The position numbers and the translations under genes are program-made. The notes beneath the pieces were generated by a model. The model did no database searches. It saw nothing but the letters and a program-made list of their open reading frames with translations, and was not told the DNA's origin. A DNA stretch of 64,000 bases, taken from positions 3,402,501-3,466,500 of the forward strand of contig JAGVVL010000018.1 of the NCBI GenBank assembly GCA_018287875.1, written 5' to 3'. The stretch is from Nigrospora sphaerica (lineage: Eukaryota > Ascomycota > Sordariomycetes > Amphisphaeriales > Apiosporaceae). Below are positions 36,172 through 48,423 of this stretch, in pieces (within the stretch, counting starts at the first letter, position 1; each line of letters begins with the position of its first letter).

Positions 36172-38074
36172 CGTGGTGGCGATGGGTGTTGTCTGATGGT
36201 CGTGGGCACAAGGACGGGGTTGGCGGTGGACGTGGAGGCGATGATGAGTCGAGGAGGCGAGCGAGGGGGTGAACGGTCGGGTGTCGATCAATTCGTAGCG
36301 AGGTGGTGCGTAGGTGTCGGTAGATGCGGAATCGAGCGAGGCTGGTAGAGCAGCCTTTCTCGGTGGATGCTGGTTCGTCCAATCGATTCTTGGTCGATGG
36401 CAGTTCCTGTCCCGGGAAGAATTACAGCTAAAGCTGCCTCAACATGGCAGATGGACGGACAGATGAGGGGGAAGGAGAGAGGCGGTGATGATGAAGAGGC
36501 GGACCCAAGCAGGTGAGGGGAAATGGATGACAAAGATCAGGGTTGGTGGGTGGCTAGCTGTCGGGTAGCTACCGTCACGGCTCGTATGATTGCCTGGTGC
36601 CAAACAGCGGTCGAATGATGTCGAGTCGCACGCCGCCCCCCTTGCGGTCAGGTCGATTGGAGATGAAATGGAAGTTCCGCTAACGCCAACGGTAGTGAGG
36701 GCGACTTTGACTGGGTCCGGTAGAGACGGATAGATAGAAGAGAAGCGCTCGATGGTTCCGTGCCGGGCCTGAAGCCAAATTTTCCCGAGTTAATCCAGCA
36801 TCGCTGATTGGCCGGCTACGCCTTGGTCTCCCGTCGTGGTCACGCGATGCGGGGAAGCAGTACCAACAGCAGCGTCAGACCAAGAACAACAGCCACACCT
36901 ACAGCTGCACTTCTACCTGACCAGCCTATCGTAGGTGGTAATGCCACAGCGAAACCCACAACTACTACCTTCCCATGTTCAACCGCCACCCAAACGGCCC
37001 CAAGCTTATCCCTGCACCTCCCCAGATTTACCCGCCGACGTTTCATGCGGCTCCCGAGCCAGTCAGTTCCATTGTACTCTCTCCCGTCCGTGTACTCATC
37101 CAGCCATCATCATGCGACCCTCAGTCCATTCTCGCCGTCCCGCCCACACAATGGCCCTATCCGCGCATGGCCGCATGGTTTGCCATGGGATCTTGGGAGA
37201 GGGCGGCATGTCGTTGATAAAACTACTTTCCTGCGCTGTGCCTGTCGCGTCTCGGGCCCTTCGAGTAGGGAGTCGGCAGGTGGGCCACCCATCAATGAAA
37301 TGTGCACGCGGAGGGCTCGCACCATGGTAGAGTCGAAAGATGGAGAGGGGGAACGGGCAATTCCACCACCATACGGCCCATCGATCCATCGGCCCATCGA
37401 TCCATCGGCCATCCATCGACGATCGTCGCAAACGACACTGGTGGCTTCCAAAACAAACACACCCAGCCAATCGGTCCACATGGGCAGGGTGGCGGCTACT
37501 ACGGCAGTGCGAATAACGCGTGGTCCAACCTAACTGCCTACTAAGGTACCTCGCCGAGCTTGCCTCCATACCACCTACCAAGCAGTCATACAGAGCCACG
37601 GAAGCACACCCGTGTGATGATGGATGCATTGCATCGACGCACAAGAGATTGTGCCATTCTAGTGAGTTGTCGGCTGCACCTACCACTGGCATGTCGCTTG
37701 CAGCCCTTGTCCAATGCATGCGGTACCCAGGGTAGCGCTACGACCGAAAGCATCCACCCAAGATGTTGGCGGTGCGGAAATGGACGCTCGACTGAGCCCT
37801 ATCGTATGGGAAGTGCTTGCTACCGCCTAGACATCTGCAAGACCCAGTCCCGTCACAATGGAAATGAAAGGCAACTCGAACGAGATACCACCATGGAAAC
37901 ATGCAGGGTACGGCCCTGCAAATGATCCCTAGTCATCACTTGACCCGACCGCGACTTTGCAGATGAGTTGACTTCATATATATTTGGTATCGTAACATTG
38001 GTATCTCATAATTCAACACAGCACCTGCGCTCGACCCCGTCAGCGCGACATGACACATTACATTTCCCCTCGCT
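36172..38074. other. intergenic region, 1.9 kb
   Basis: No supported gene. A short imperfect repeat of ATCGATCCATCGGCC lies near 37378-37412. Upstream flank of the PRELI-type gene and downstream flank of the sugar transporter. Confidence 0.5.
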
Positions 38075-39897
38075 CTACGCCTCGAGGCTGGCTTTCTTGG
38101 CATCGACGTCGGTCTGCTCGTCGGGCCGGACATCCTCGCTCACAAGGGCCTTCCAGCGACCCCTGAACAGGTCGCTCATGGCCCGCGCCGAGCTCTTCAG
38201 GTTCTCGGCCACAATCTCACGCGTCGGGCGCCGGAACAGCGCATCGATCTCCTCGAGAGTCTTGTTCTTGGTCTCGGGCATGAAGATGACCTGGTAGAAC
38301 CAACCCAGCACCGCGATGCCGCCGTAGAAGCCGAGCATGAGACCCTCGGGCCGCATGGCCGCCTGCATGGCCGAGAAGTTGTACGTCACCACGAAAGAAG
38401 CCAGGAAGAGCAGACCGTCCGACAGCTCCATGCCGTACGACCGCAGGTACGTCGGGTACACCTCGGACGGCACCACCCACGTGAGACAGGCGTAGCAGCC
38501 AAAGAAGCCCATGTACAGGATGAGTCCAACCATGTAACAGGCCACGGCACCCGACAGGTTGGTCTCCCTGTCGATCTGGTAGCTGCAGCCGATGATCAGG
38601 AGGCCGACGAAGAAACCGGGAAGCATGACGTTGGCCCAGAAGCGACGACCGAACCTCTCCATGTAGAAGATGGCCGGGATGGTACCGATCAGCAGAGAAC
38701 CGCCACCGACGAGTGACATGTAGTTGGCCGTCTCCTTGTCGAAGCCGATGCCACTCATCAGCGTCGACATGTAGTACATGATGGCGTTGACACCCGTCAG
38801 CTGACCGAGCAAGATCATGATGTTGGCATAAACAACGGCGCGACGAGCGCGGGGCTCCGTGATGAAGTCGAGCCAGGGGAAGCGCTTGTTGGTGGCACCC
38901 TCGGCCACCTGCGTGTGTTCGTCGAGCACAGACACCTTCATGACGAAGAACTCCTCCCGGGCCTCTTCCCTCTCGATGCCGCGGATGCGCTTCCACACTT
39001 TGTATGCCTCGAGCGTCTTGCCCTTGTGCATCAGGAAACGAGGACTCTCGGGGAGGTACAGCATGCCGATGAACATGATGGTCGAAAAGACGAGCGACGA
39101 GCCCAGGATGTAACGCCAGTTGCCCTCCACTCTCAGAAACATGGCGGCAACGGCGTGACCGAGAACCTCACCCAGCGCAATGTTGAACTGGTACAGCGAC
39201 ACCAGGTTACCGCGGACTTTGCGCTCGACCGACTCGGCGACGTAGACGGGGACAGTACCACCCTCAAGACCAACACCGGCGCCGAGGATGACACGGCCAG
39301 CGACAATCATACCTGGAAATAGGCGGATTAGCGACGTCCGCGGACATGATTTCAGACTGCGTGCCGGGCAAACCACTTACCGAAGTTGATGGCACCAGCC
39401 TCAAGGGCGGCACCGACAGTGTAGAGGATACAGGAGATCAAGATGGACCAACGGCGACCGAACCATTCGTTGCAGGGACCGAGCATGATGGCGCCACCGA
39501 CGGCGCCCAGGGGCATACCGGCGTTCACCAGACTGTTCTGGCGCTCGCTAAGGCCGAGGTCTTCGGGGAGGTACAGGTTGGCGCCCGAGATGAGGGACTG
39601 GTCCAGGCCGGACAGCAGACCACCCATGGAGGCGAAGGCGACGATGACCCAGGTGAAGTGGCGCGGGTCCTTGAAGGACAGGTCAAAGAAGCCCTTGTCC
39701 ATGCCGCCGGCGGCCGCCAGTTCCTGCTCCATCTCGTTGATCAGGGAGTCGACGACGTGGCCGCCGGCCTGAGCCACGGCGACGGCGTCCTTCTCGGCCA
39801 GAGGCGGCAGACCCGAGGCCGGGTACTCCACCTGGTCGGCGGCGGCCTTGCCGCCGCTGCGCTCCGTTGGCGCTCGTGTGACGGATTCCTCACCCAT
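38075..39897 (-). CDS. MFS sugar/polyol transporter, 2 exons
   Basis: Exon 1 39897-39381 and exon 2 39312-38075, separated by a 68-nt intron (GTAAGT, TTTCCAG), give 584 aa. Sugar-porter landmarks: FASMGGLLSGLDQSLISGANLYLP (helix 1, family motif), NEWFGRRWSI (GRR motif after helix 2), VAGRVILGAGVGLEGGTVPVYVAE (helix 4-5), ESVERKVRGNLVSLYQFNI, YLPESPRFLMHKGK (PESPRFL at the end of helix 6), LGQLTGVNAIMYYMSTL (helix 7), MERFGRRFW (second GRR), EVYPTYLRSYG, and PETKNKTLEEID at the C-terminus. A long N-terminal tail of about 70 residues is cytosolic. Relatives include sugar and inositol transporters; the substrate cannot be told from sequence. Confidence 0.92.
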
Positions 39898-40163
39898 GAT
39901 GGTAGGGTTCTGCCTACGGGCAAGGCGACAAGAGGACGGGCGTGACGGGGAAAGGGAGACGATCAAGGGCCACGAGGCGTCGGATATCTGGGGGTGAGGA
40001 CGGAGTGGTCCAGGAACGGGTGGTTGTAGTTGGCGCCCCCGGGCCTTTTTATTCTCGCCTTCCTGGGCAAAGGGCTCATGGGTGCCGGCGAGGCGGCCTG
40101 CTTGCCCCCTGGCTGGTTCGGTCGACCTCCACGGCCCAGCGGGAGCACGTCCACGCTTGCCGC

Positions 40164-40197
40164 CGTGTTCGGCTCAGGTTGTCCTGAGCCGAACACG
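40164..40197. repeat. perfect inverted repeat, 15-bp arms, 4-nt loop
   Basis: Arms CGTGTTCGGCTCAGG and CCTGAGCCGAACACG are separated by TTGT. The element lies about 270 bp upstream of the sugar transporter start codon, inside its likely promoter. Confidence 0.92.
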
Positions 40198-40361
40198 CCA
40201 TGTCAGTAGGCTCGTCAGCAAGAGACGACTCGAGACGCGACACCGTCATGGGTGTGGAGAGGGCGAAAAGCGCCGAAGTACCAGCGATATTTCCACCGGG
40301 GCTCCAGCGGGGGACTCCAGTCAATTCACCCCCAGACGCCGGCAGGCATGCAGACTTTTTC

Positions 40362-40395
40362 CTGGAGTGCTGTCTGGAGTGCTGTCTGGAGTGCG
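40362..40395. repeat. 12-bp tandem repeat, nearly 3 copies
   Basis: CTGGAGTGCTGT occurs twice in full and once almost complete. It lies about 465 bp upstream of the transporter start. Confidence 0.85.
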
Positions 40396-43300
40396 CGTGA
40401 CTGGGGGCGAACTCCAGACTTTCCACGCAGGCGATGGGAAGGAGAGCGGGGCCTCGACGAAAACGGACCGTCTCCAAACGCTCCAAATGACTAACAGATT
40501 GGCCCTCCGCGATTTCCATGGTCCCACCCAATGTTGGGCTGGGGGAGGATGCCCAGCAGAACTACACCCAGAACCGGATAGCGCCCCCCAGTTTGACCAC
40601 GAGCGTGGTCCCCATCGTGCTCGTTTGGGAGAGTACTGCCGGGTCCAGGGGCTGGTCAGGGAGCCAGCGTCGCCCAGCCAGGCAATTCAGGCCCGCGCCC
40701 GCCTGGCCGTGCCGTTTCTGGTCGGGCTTGTGCTGGCGGCGGATCGTCTTGGCCCTCGAGACCAAGCTTTGAGGCGCCGAGGGGCTCCTGTCGACTCCCA
40801 GAGTCTTGGAAAAAGCTTGTCGCGACGGACGGGAACGAAGGGGTGTCGATGGGCGGACGGCCACACGAGGGGCAAATGGCCAAAAACGACGAGATGGAAG
40901 ATGCACGCTGACTGATCCTGACCGCCCTGACTCGACCGCGGGGCCCCCTGGGGACCGACAGGTTGCTGCGAGGCCCTCCTTTTGCGAGGCCCACGGTCTC
41001 GCCGAAGAGTGCCCGACTCTAACCCCCAGCTTCTCCCGCTCTCTCCCGCATTATCGTCGTCGTGGCTCGAGAGCATCCGATCGGATTTCGCAAACGCAGG
41101 CTAGCCCGGTCTGGCCTCGCATTGGATCGACGGGTCTGGGAGCCCTGCCCACGCTGCACACCGTTGCCGGACGAGGCCACACACCAACCACCACCCACCA
41201 CCGCAACGACGGCGGCAATTGCCCAAAAGCCCGACTTGTCAGCCCGGCGGCCGATGGGTCGTCGTCGTTCGTTTCCCGTGGTTGGTGTCTTAGTATTCTT
41301 TAGGTGTACCCTTCCTGGGCAAGATGATGAACACGCGACCGCCGCCGGTGGACATGCCCGCCGGTCCCTTCCCTGCTGCCAGGGTTTTCTATTCCTTTTT
41401 TCCATGATGATACGCCCATCGGTGGCACGATGCTCGGCGGCTCGTTTGACTCTTCCCAGCGCTGTGGTCGGGTGTTCGCGTCATACGGTGACCAAAGCAT
41501 GAATGTCCTTCCCTGGCAGCTGGTTTTCTGTACGCATAAACCGAGCACAACGCGCACCCACCCGCCCGCAGTTCGCAAGAAAAAGGACCGACTTCCCCAA
41601 AATCCCCATGGCAGCGCTGCGACACCCCGACCTCACGCCCGCATACGCACCCCGACAACCCCGACCCAGCCTTGCCAGACAACGGACACATGTTTTTGCG
41701 GAGACCCCGGGCAAAAAAGTGTGCACTCGCCCACCGCCCGCACGGAGCAGGATCCCTTGACCTGTTTGCAGGCCGAGGGTGGTGCTGGCGACGATGACGT
41801 AAGGCTGCACTGTATCCAAGTAGGACCCCTGCAAACAATTTTTTTTCGCTGCCACGGGGCTCAAACCGGAAAAGCCAGTGCTTTTGCAATCTGGCGTAGC
41901 GGGGATACCAGGGTGGGAATGAGGACCAAGGTGAGTGGGAAAAAAGAGGTGTGTCGTGTCCGAACCCGTCCCCTCATGTTTTTCGCTTCTTGGCTTAGCG
42001 TGTCCAACCGGGCTCCATGCCGACCGGGCTGCTCCTGCGTGGGTTTTCCAGTTTGGGAGAAGTCCGCCGGGGAGGCCAAACACGCCACCGACGTCGTTGG
42101 TTTTCCCACCGGCCAAACGAACAGGCCAGACAGACGCGAGCCCACGGGTAAGTTCGGGACGCTAGAAGGTCGACAGAAGACCCAGAGAACGCATCATGGC
42201 CCCTCCCCCCATTCGCGATTCAAGTCGGCCTGCTGTCGCGGGGCGGCCATCGCGGCTACGACGACGGGCGCCCAAAAGGAAGGGCGTTGCCGGTCTGTCG
42301 GAACCAGCCAAACCAGCCATCACGGGTGGCGGAGAGCACGAGGTACAGACCAGCGACTATCCGTCCCGTGCGCGCGCATGGCCTACGATCCGATCAGGAC
42401 TCGGCCATGTTCCGCTAGGCCCCTTCACCGTCCGCCTTGGCACGACCCAGGGACGACAGGGTCCAGGTTCCTCCCAGCTGTCGCCTGCCCCAGCGACGTG
42501 CCATCCCACGCTCGTCAAAAACGTCACCATGGGGCTCCGCTGGGCGCGGAAAGGGGGGGTTTTTCCTCCTCACGGCCAGGGGCCGGACAGGGAGCAGCTC
42601 CCCGCGCAGCCAGGCACAAACCGGCCGCCCAGCCGCCGCGACAAGCACGCTCGTGATTGTTCCACCAGAGAGAGCTCGGGAAGCCCTGGCCGTTGGTGAG
42701 GGTTGGCCGTAGGCACCGTCATTGTTGAATTGCTTGCTGATGGGCATCATCCTTGCCTCTTTGACTGGGCGACTCGAGGCGCGCGGCCGACACGAAAAGC
42801 TGTATCTTAAGCCAGGGGACACGGACCGCGGAGGTCACTGGCGCAGAAAACCGCGGTTCGGCCATCCTTGGCGGCAAAAGACAAGGGCTTGAGGCGGAAG
42901 TTCGGATGCCGGCACACACGCCAGGGCAAAGTTCTCCTCTTGTGCCGGCACCGAGATTTCCCGTCCCAAGGCCCATGCATATGTGCTACCGAGAAGAATG
43001 ACCCGGCAGTACGGTTCGATGCCCTCGAGCGTTCTCGGTTTTCTTCGGCGTGGCAGCTCTGGCTTGGTTAGGGAGCGCCGGGGTTTGTTGCTTGCTTGGG
43101 GTCTCCATGCGCTATGTTCCGACACCTCGACTGCCCCGGGTACCGTGTGTATTCTCGCCTTCCCGGGGTAGAGAGGCGCGCCGAGGGACGGCTATCGTTC
43201 CGCAGGGTTGCTCGTACGCAACTACTTTCTATGTGGTTCATTCTTCTCGCCGGCTCTCCTGTCCCTCACCCAGTCTCCTTTCAGTCAGGCCTCCTTTCTC

Positions 43301-44413
43301 GTCTTCCATGGCCGCATCATTCTGACAGAGGTTTGAGATCGACCTAGTCGACCGGCTTCAAGCTCCCGGGGCCACCGAGGCTGATTGTCAGAAGCATCGC
43401 AGCCCATCTCTGCATGGCTAATCGACTGCGCCTTTCCAAAGTATGGGCTACGTGGAACATCCGAACTTCGCCACAGCTCTGAGGGCTCCGAGGCCGTTAA
43501 CCTGCCACTGGCTACCACTTTTCAGAACAGGTCCTCAAACTATGTTCTTCGCCCGCCGCCTCGCTCTCGATGACTTCACGCCGAGCTCTTCCAGCATCGT
43601 GTCTCTTCGTCGTCCTTTTCGTATGCGGACTAGCTCCTCGTGGCGCAAGCACGACGCCCAGCCCTACGCAGTCCTACCCGTTCCCCACGAAGCCGCATGG
43701 GAATGCACGCCGTCTGCCTTCTCTCCCCCTGTCGGTCCCCGTCCCTGTACATGCGTACGTACACACGCACCCACCCTCTTTTTCCGGGGATGGGGTAGGA
43801 AACCCCAAGTTTTACATAGAAGTCAAGTACCCTCTCCGCCCCCTGCTCCCCACAAACACCCCGCGTCTGCCCGTCCCCCGCATCACCCCTGCTCTTTCCC
43901 CCGAGACGCGGGCTACCCCGAGACTCGCCTCCTCACCACCTGTTCCATGGGGGATAGCTTGTCGGCCCTCGTCCAAGGTCCCCTTCCTCCTTCAACCCCT
44001 GGCTCCAACCCAAGTCTCCATTGCAGCGCATAGTAAGTGACCCCACGGGAGTAGGCATCAGGCCAGCAGGGTCTTTACCCCAGTTGTCGGCTCTTTCACG
44101 ATCGCCAAGACGGCAGGGGGGTTCCCACGGCAGGAAAACGCGTCCTGTTTTTCTTCTGTTCGGGTCTTGGTATGCGGGGAAGTCGTGAACCGCTCGAAGT
44201 TGGACCCAACCCCAGACCCTCTCCCCCCACCTCCTTTGGTCCCTGTTGCCGGGGGACGACGCCCCCAGGGTCGAGCGGGCGGGAGGAGGCGCATTATCTT
44301 CATCGGGCTTTGTCACGTGGTTTTCACCTCCACCGGTCAGGCCAGGTAGATTACCCGCGAAGGCGGCGGAGGCAAGCTCAACAGGGTTCGGTGGCAGGGA
44401 AAGGGAAAATACG

Positions 44414-44420
44414 TATATAA
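44414..44420 (+). promoter_or_regulatory. orphan TATA box
   Basis: TATATAA in the context ACGTATATAAAGG, oriented to the right. No gene of convincing quality follows on the plus strand within 600 bp. Confidence 0.35.
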
Positions 44421-45077
44421 AGGCCACAGCTCGTCCTTCCGGGAGTTTCTTACTCGCTCCCTATTTCACCGTGTGCCTGGCGCTAGTTTCTTGCTAAGCA
44501 ACCAGGGCCACGCAACACCGCACAACTTACGACCTCGCGGTCGAGGTTGGATTGGGTTGGAAAGGTAATTTAGGTGAGGGAAGCGGCGCCCAACGGCAGC
44601 AATGGTGCCAGCGGCCAAAGACGACTTGGAATGCCGGTCAAGGCGAGGAAACCGTCGCTTCACGACGGCAAACACGCCATGGCACTCGTAACAAATCCAA
44701 CCTACTACCTCCACGTAAGAGAAATTCAGCATCATTCTGCCTCCCCAGTCTACCTTATAAACCTCAGAGCGAAAACTCCCATCATAGGGACCCATGCTTC
44801 GCTTTCTAAACTACCCTATGAACCGCTTGGCGCCGCTCAAACCCCGTCCGGCGACGGCAGGTGGTGCCGGCAGGGCGAGGATCCAATACGCGGCCCAGCC
44901 ATCCCAACCCGATGATTGTAGCACAGCGGGCCGTCGTCGCCAATGGACCTCTCGGCCGTACACCTGCAGCGGCCGGAGCACAAGAGTCTAACAAGGTTTC
45001 CGCCGACAGTTTCCCGTATTTCCCCCCGAAACGCCCGCGACCGATCCACGAATCACTCACTATATCCTCACGACTCA

Positions 45078-47657
45078 TTACGTCGACTCGGCCGCGGCCG
45101 CAGCAGCTGTCTTCTCGGCCATCTTCGTCTTCTTAAAATCTTCATACTCGGCATACTGTCGACCCGAAGCGTTAGCCAGGGCTCCACCGCGATCAGCGCC
45201 GCGTTTCCTTTGTTCCGAGCGGCTTTCCACGCGAGGCATGGGGCTGACGAGGGGTGGGAAAAGGCGCAAGGGAAAAGAAAGCAGAGGGGCAAGGTGGGTA
45301 AGCGGAAACAAAGCCACGGAGCCAACCCGGAAATAGGAGAGAATGATCAGCGGGACGAAAAGGAGCAAGTAATGAACAAGTGGCGCAACGAGTGCAGCGT
45401 CCGTAGAAATCTTAAACGGCGACACGTCACAACCCCAACGAGCCCGCTTCAGGACAGAAGAAAAGGTCGACTCACGGCGTTCAGGACTGCCTCCCGCGCT
45501 CCCGGCCACGCGCGTCGACCGCAGCCCGGCACGCCCGCCGGGTTCGTGTCCCAGAGGCGCCAGATGTAGGCGTTGGCGGGGCCGCGGGCGACGGCGGCGG
45601 CGACGGCGGCGTCCTCGTCTCCGGCACGCCGCCACCATCGCGAGAGGGCCCCCCATGGCCCGGCGCCGCCGTAGGCGTGCCGCTCCATGACGCCGGTGCC
45701 GGCGGCGTCGTGCAGGAAACGCGTGAGCGCCGCGGCGCTGCGTGCCGTGCCCGCCAGCAGGCGCGGCTCGCGCGCCCGCTCCCGCCGCCACCACGCGTGG
45801 TCGGCGTCCACAGCCGCCTCCATGGCGGCGCGGGAGGGGAAACGAGCCGGGGGCCGCGCTGGAACCGTCGCGGGACCGCCGGGAACTGAGGGAGGAGAAG
45901 AAGAAGAAGAAGGTCTGGCGTCCGCCGTCGCGCTGGCCCACAGCTGCGCCACCGCCATGGAGGCGAGCTCGCAGAAGGCCCAGACGTTCTCGCGCGGCGC
46001 CACATAGCTCAGCACGGCGGCCGAGTCGGCCCAGCGGGGTGGGAAGATGAGGTGGTAGAGGCGGGGCACGTGGGGAACGCCGCCGCCGCCATCGTCGTCC
46101 CCCGGCAACACGTCGTCGTCGTTCGCGGCCAGCTCGGGCACCATGCGCCAGTCCAACGCGTAGCCGGTACAGAACACGACGGCGTCAATGTCGGAGAGGA
46201 TTGTGCCGTCATCTAGGGCGACGGCGTTGGGTCCCACAAAGGCGCGGAAGCCGGCGGCGGGCGCGGCCACGACGGCGCCGCGCCGTACCGCGGGGATCCA
46301 GTCCTCCTGCACGGCGGGCGGGCGGTGGACGAAGCTCGGCCCCGTGTGGAGGTGCAAGTCGCGGCGGACGCGGCGGGCTGCGCGGCGGTAACGGGCTGCG
46401 GCGTCGTGGCCGTCGTCGTCGTCGGCTCCGGGCGGCTCGGTCCGCGCCACATCGGCCACCATCTTGCGCTCGAGCAGGGCGTCGACGAGCGGCGTCATGA
46501 GCCACGGCACCCAGTCGTCGAGCTGGTACTTGAGCTGCAGCATGGGCCAGGGCACGCCTGCGTCAAACGGCACGCCCGTGTCGTCGTAGCGCGAGATCAT
46601 CATGCGCCCGCTCCGGTACGCGTGGTGCACCGCGGCGGCGCGCGTGGCCAGGCTCACGGCCGTGTCACAGCCCGTGTTGCCCAGCCCAACGACGAGGACG
46701 CGCTTCGAGGCGAAGGGCTCGGGCCTGCGGGCGATGGGGCAGACGCCGTGAGTCTATGTTCGAACGCCGCCTTGGGGGTGGGCGATAGGGGGGCGAGGTA
46801 AGACAGGAAGGGGAGGGAGGTAGGAGAGGAAGGTGAGGGACACTTACCCCTTGTATTCCTGAGAGTGCAGCACCGTGCCACGGAACAGAGCTCGCCCCGG
46901 CATGGCCGGCCAGACGGCGTGGCTGTCGCTGCCGCTGGCGAGGACGAACTTGTGGAAAGCCAAGACCTGCGGCTGGCCGTCGCGGGTCGTGATGTGCAGG
47001 TTCCAGCCGTCATCGGCCGCATTGCGAAGCACCTTGGTTACGGTCGTGCCGAACCGGATGTGCGGGTAAAGCTCGAAGTGCTCGGCGTAGGAGGCGAAGT
47101 AGGCGGCCGCCTGGGCGCCGCTGAGGTAGGCTGGCGCGTCTGGCATGCAAAGGCCGTCAGGATATCGTCAACGCCAAAAGCAAGGCCACCGTCGGCATCC
47201 CGTCCACCGATGAGCAGCGGACGGGGGAAGCGGCACGAGGTGAAGCTTACCCTTGGGGATGGGGAAGTCGCTGAAGCCGGACTGGCCATCTCCCAACCGT
47301 CAGCGCCGTCCTGACCCGACCTGTCGCAGGGGAGGGGGGCGTCACGCACGATGAACTTGCTGCTGTTGCACACGGTCTCGTCGATGACCGACGTGTATAC
47401 GGGGTTGGGGCTGAAGGACCAGAGTCCGCCGACGCGGTCGCGCCGCTCAAAGGCCACGGCGTTGAAGCCCTCTTCTCGGAGCGTCTTGAGGGCCGCGAGG
47501 CCACCGGGGCCTGGGGAGACGAGCGCGTCAGCGAGGCGGAATCAAGGGGTGCGGGAGCCAAGCCCACGCTGTCTGCCTTGTGGAAAAGTTAGGGGCGCGC
47601 GAGGCAGAGAAAGTCCGACTTACCCAGGCCGATAATGGCGATGTCAATTCCTTCCAT
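45078..47657 (-). CDS. flavin-containing monooxygenase (FMO family), 6 exons
   Basis: Exons 47657-47624, 47510-47350, 47281-47251, 47139-46848, 46724-45476 and 45155-45078; all joins keep the frame and give 614 aa. Flavin monooxygenases of this family use FAD and NADPH to oxygenate soft nucleophiles or ketones. The FAD Rossmann motif is IGLGPGGLAALKTL at about residues 9-22, followed by ERRDRVGGLW. Exon 3 is only 31 nt and encodes SGFSDFPIPK. The NADPH motif VVGLGNTGCDTA is at about 185-196. FCTGYALDW is the conserved late motif. Exon 5 carries an acidic low-complexity loop (GADDDD, NDDDVLPGDDDGGGG). The last intron is long (320 nt) and the last exon codes YAEYEDFKKTKM, a typical C-terminal motif, which supports that join. 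No signal peptide. Confidence 0.86.
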
Positions 47658-48423
47658 CGCGTTTGCTCCCTCGGGTGGCATCGAGCATAAACGAGCCCGC
47701 GAGCGATGGCTTGCCAGGATGCCTGTCCCTGTTCCTGCTCGCCTTCATTCCCCGCTTCCCAGAACCTGTCCTCACCGCAGTCGAAATAAGCAACGTGTGA
47801 TGCATCTCAGCCGCATTACCTCCCCGCATACCGGGCCACTGGCGTCAGCACTAGAGGCCTTTGGGGCAGGGGTCGTCAGGTCGTGCAGGGAGACGGGCTG
47901 TCATATGCCGCCCTAGTGAGGAGGGACGCCTCGGCTAGGCTTGATTAAGTCTCATTGATTACTTTCGTATAAGGCAGCTACCGAGTCCAGATTCTCGTGA
48001 TCGAGTGGCGCGGGCATAGCGTCTATGGGTGTTCGGCTCGCGCATGTGAGCCGAAATTCGCTGCTCGTCTGACCTTGACGACATTGTTTTGCGATGCAGC
48101 CATCCTCCAAGTATTCGGCTGGCAGATCCACAAACACCGGCTCACGACATTACTCTCTCATTTGTAGATGGAGCAGGGTCCCAGAACTGCGTGCCTCGTT
48201 TGCCAATAATATGACTGCAGATCTTTCCCTGCTGCCAGTTGCACCCCCGCCGGGGGTGCGCCTCTTCTGTGCTTTCTCGTATGCCAAGTGGAGGTGAATT
48301 AAGAGCTTTGCTCCGAACAGCCCTCCGTGTTGGTTGAGGTGCAGAAGCCGACCTTTTTTATCCGAGGGGTGTACTTCCGTCGCTTCACTGCTCCTCCCCG
48401 GTCCTCAGCTGGAGTGGAGGACA
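47658..48423. other. intergenic region between the monooxygenase and the unknown gene
   Basis: No supported gene. Contains a GC-rich hairpin at 48241-48259. Confidence 0.5.
48241..48259. repeat. perfect GC-rich hairpin, 8-bp arms
   Basis: GCACCCCC and GGGGGTGC separated by GCC. It lies about 165 bp beyond the stop codon of the minus-strand gene that ends at 48424. Confidence 0.85.

Larger units (their letters stand above)
39898..45077. other. 5.2-kb intergenic region
   Basis: Upstream region of the transporter and downstream region of the monooxygenase. Many open frames exist because of high GC, but none has domain or splice support; the best of them (43570-44040, plus strand) starts with a signal-peptide-like stretch but then becomes Pro-rich low complexity. 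Two repeats and one TATA box are annotated separately. Confidence 0.45.

Noticed and set aside
41430..42656. 408-aa plus-strand open frame
   Set aside because: Composition is that of random GC-rich translation (Arg, Pro, Thr, Gly), other frames are equally open, and no domain or promoter supports it.
43005..43060. tRNA-like B-box sequence (GGTTCGATGCC)
   Set aside because: No complementary T-stem, anticodon arm or acceptor stem can be formed around it.
43570..44040. 156-aa frame with a signal-peptide-like start
   Set aside because: After about 25 residues the translation is Pro/Ser/Thr low complexity, and the parallel frames are also open; evidence too weak for a gene call.
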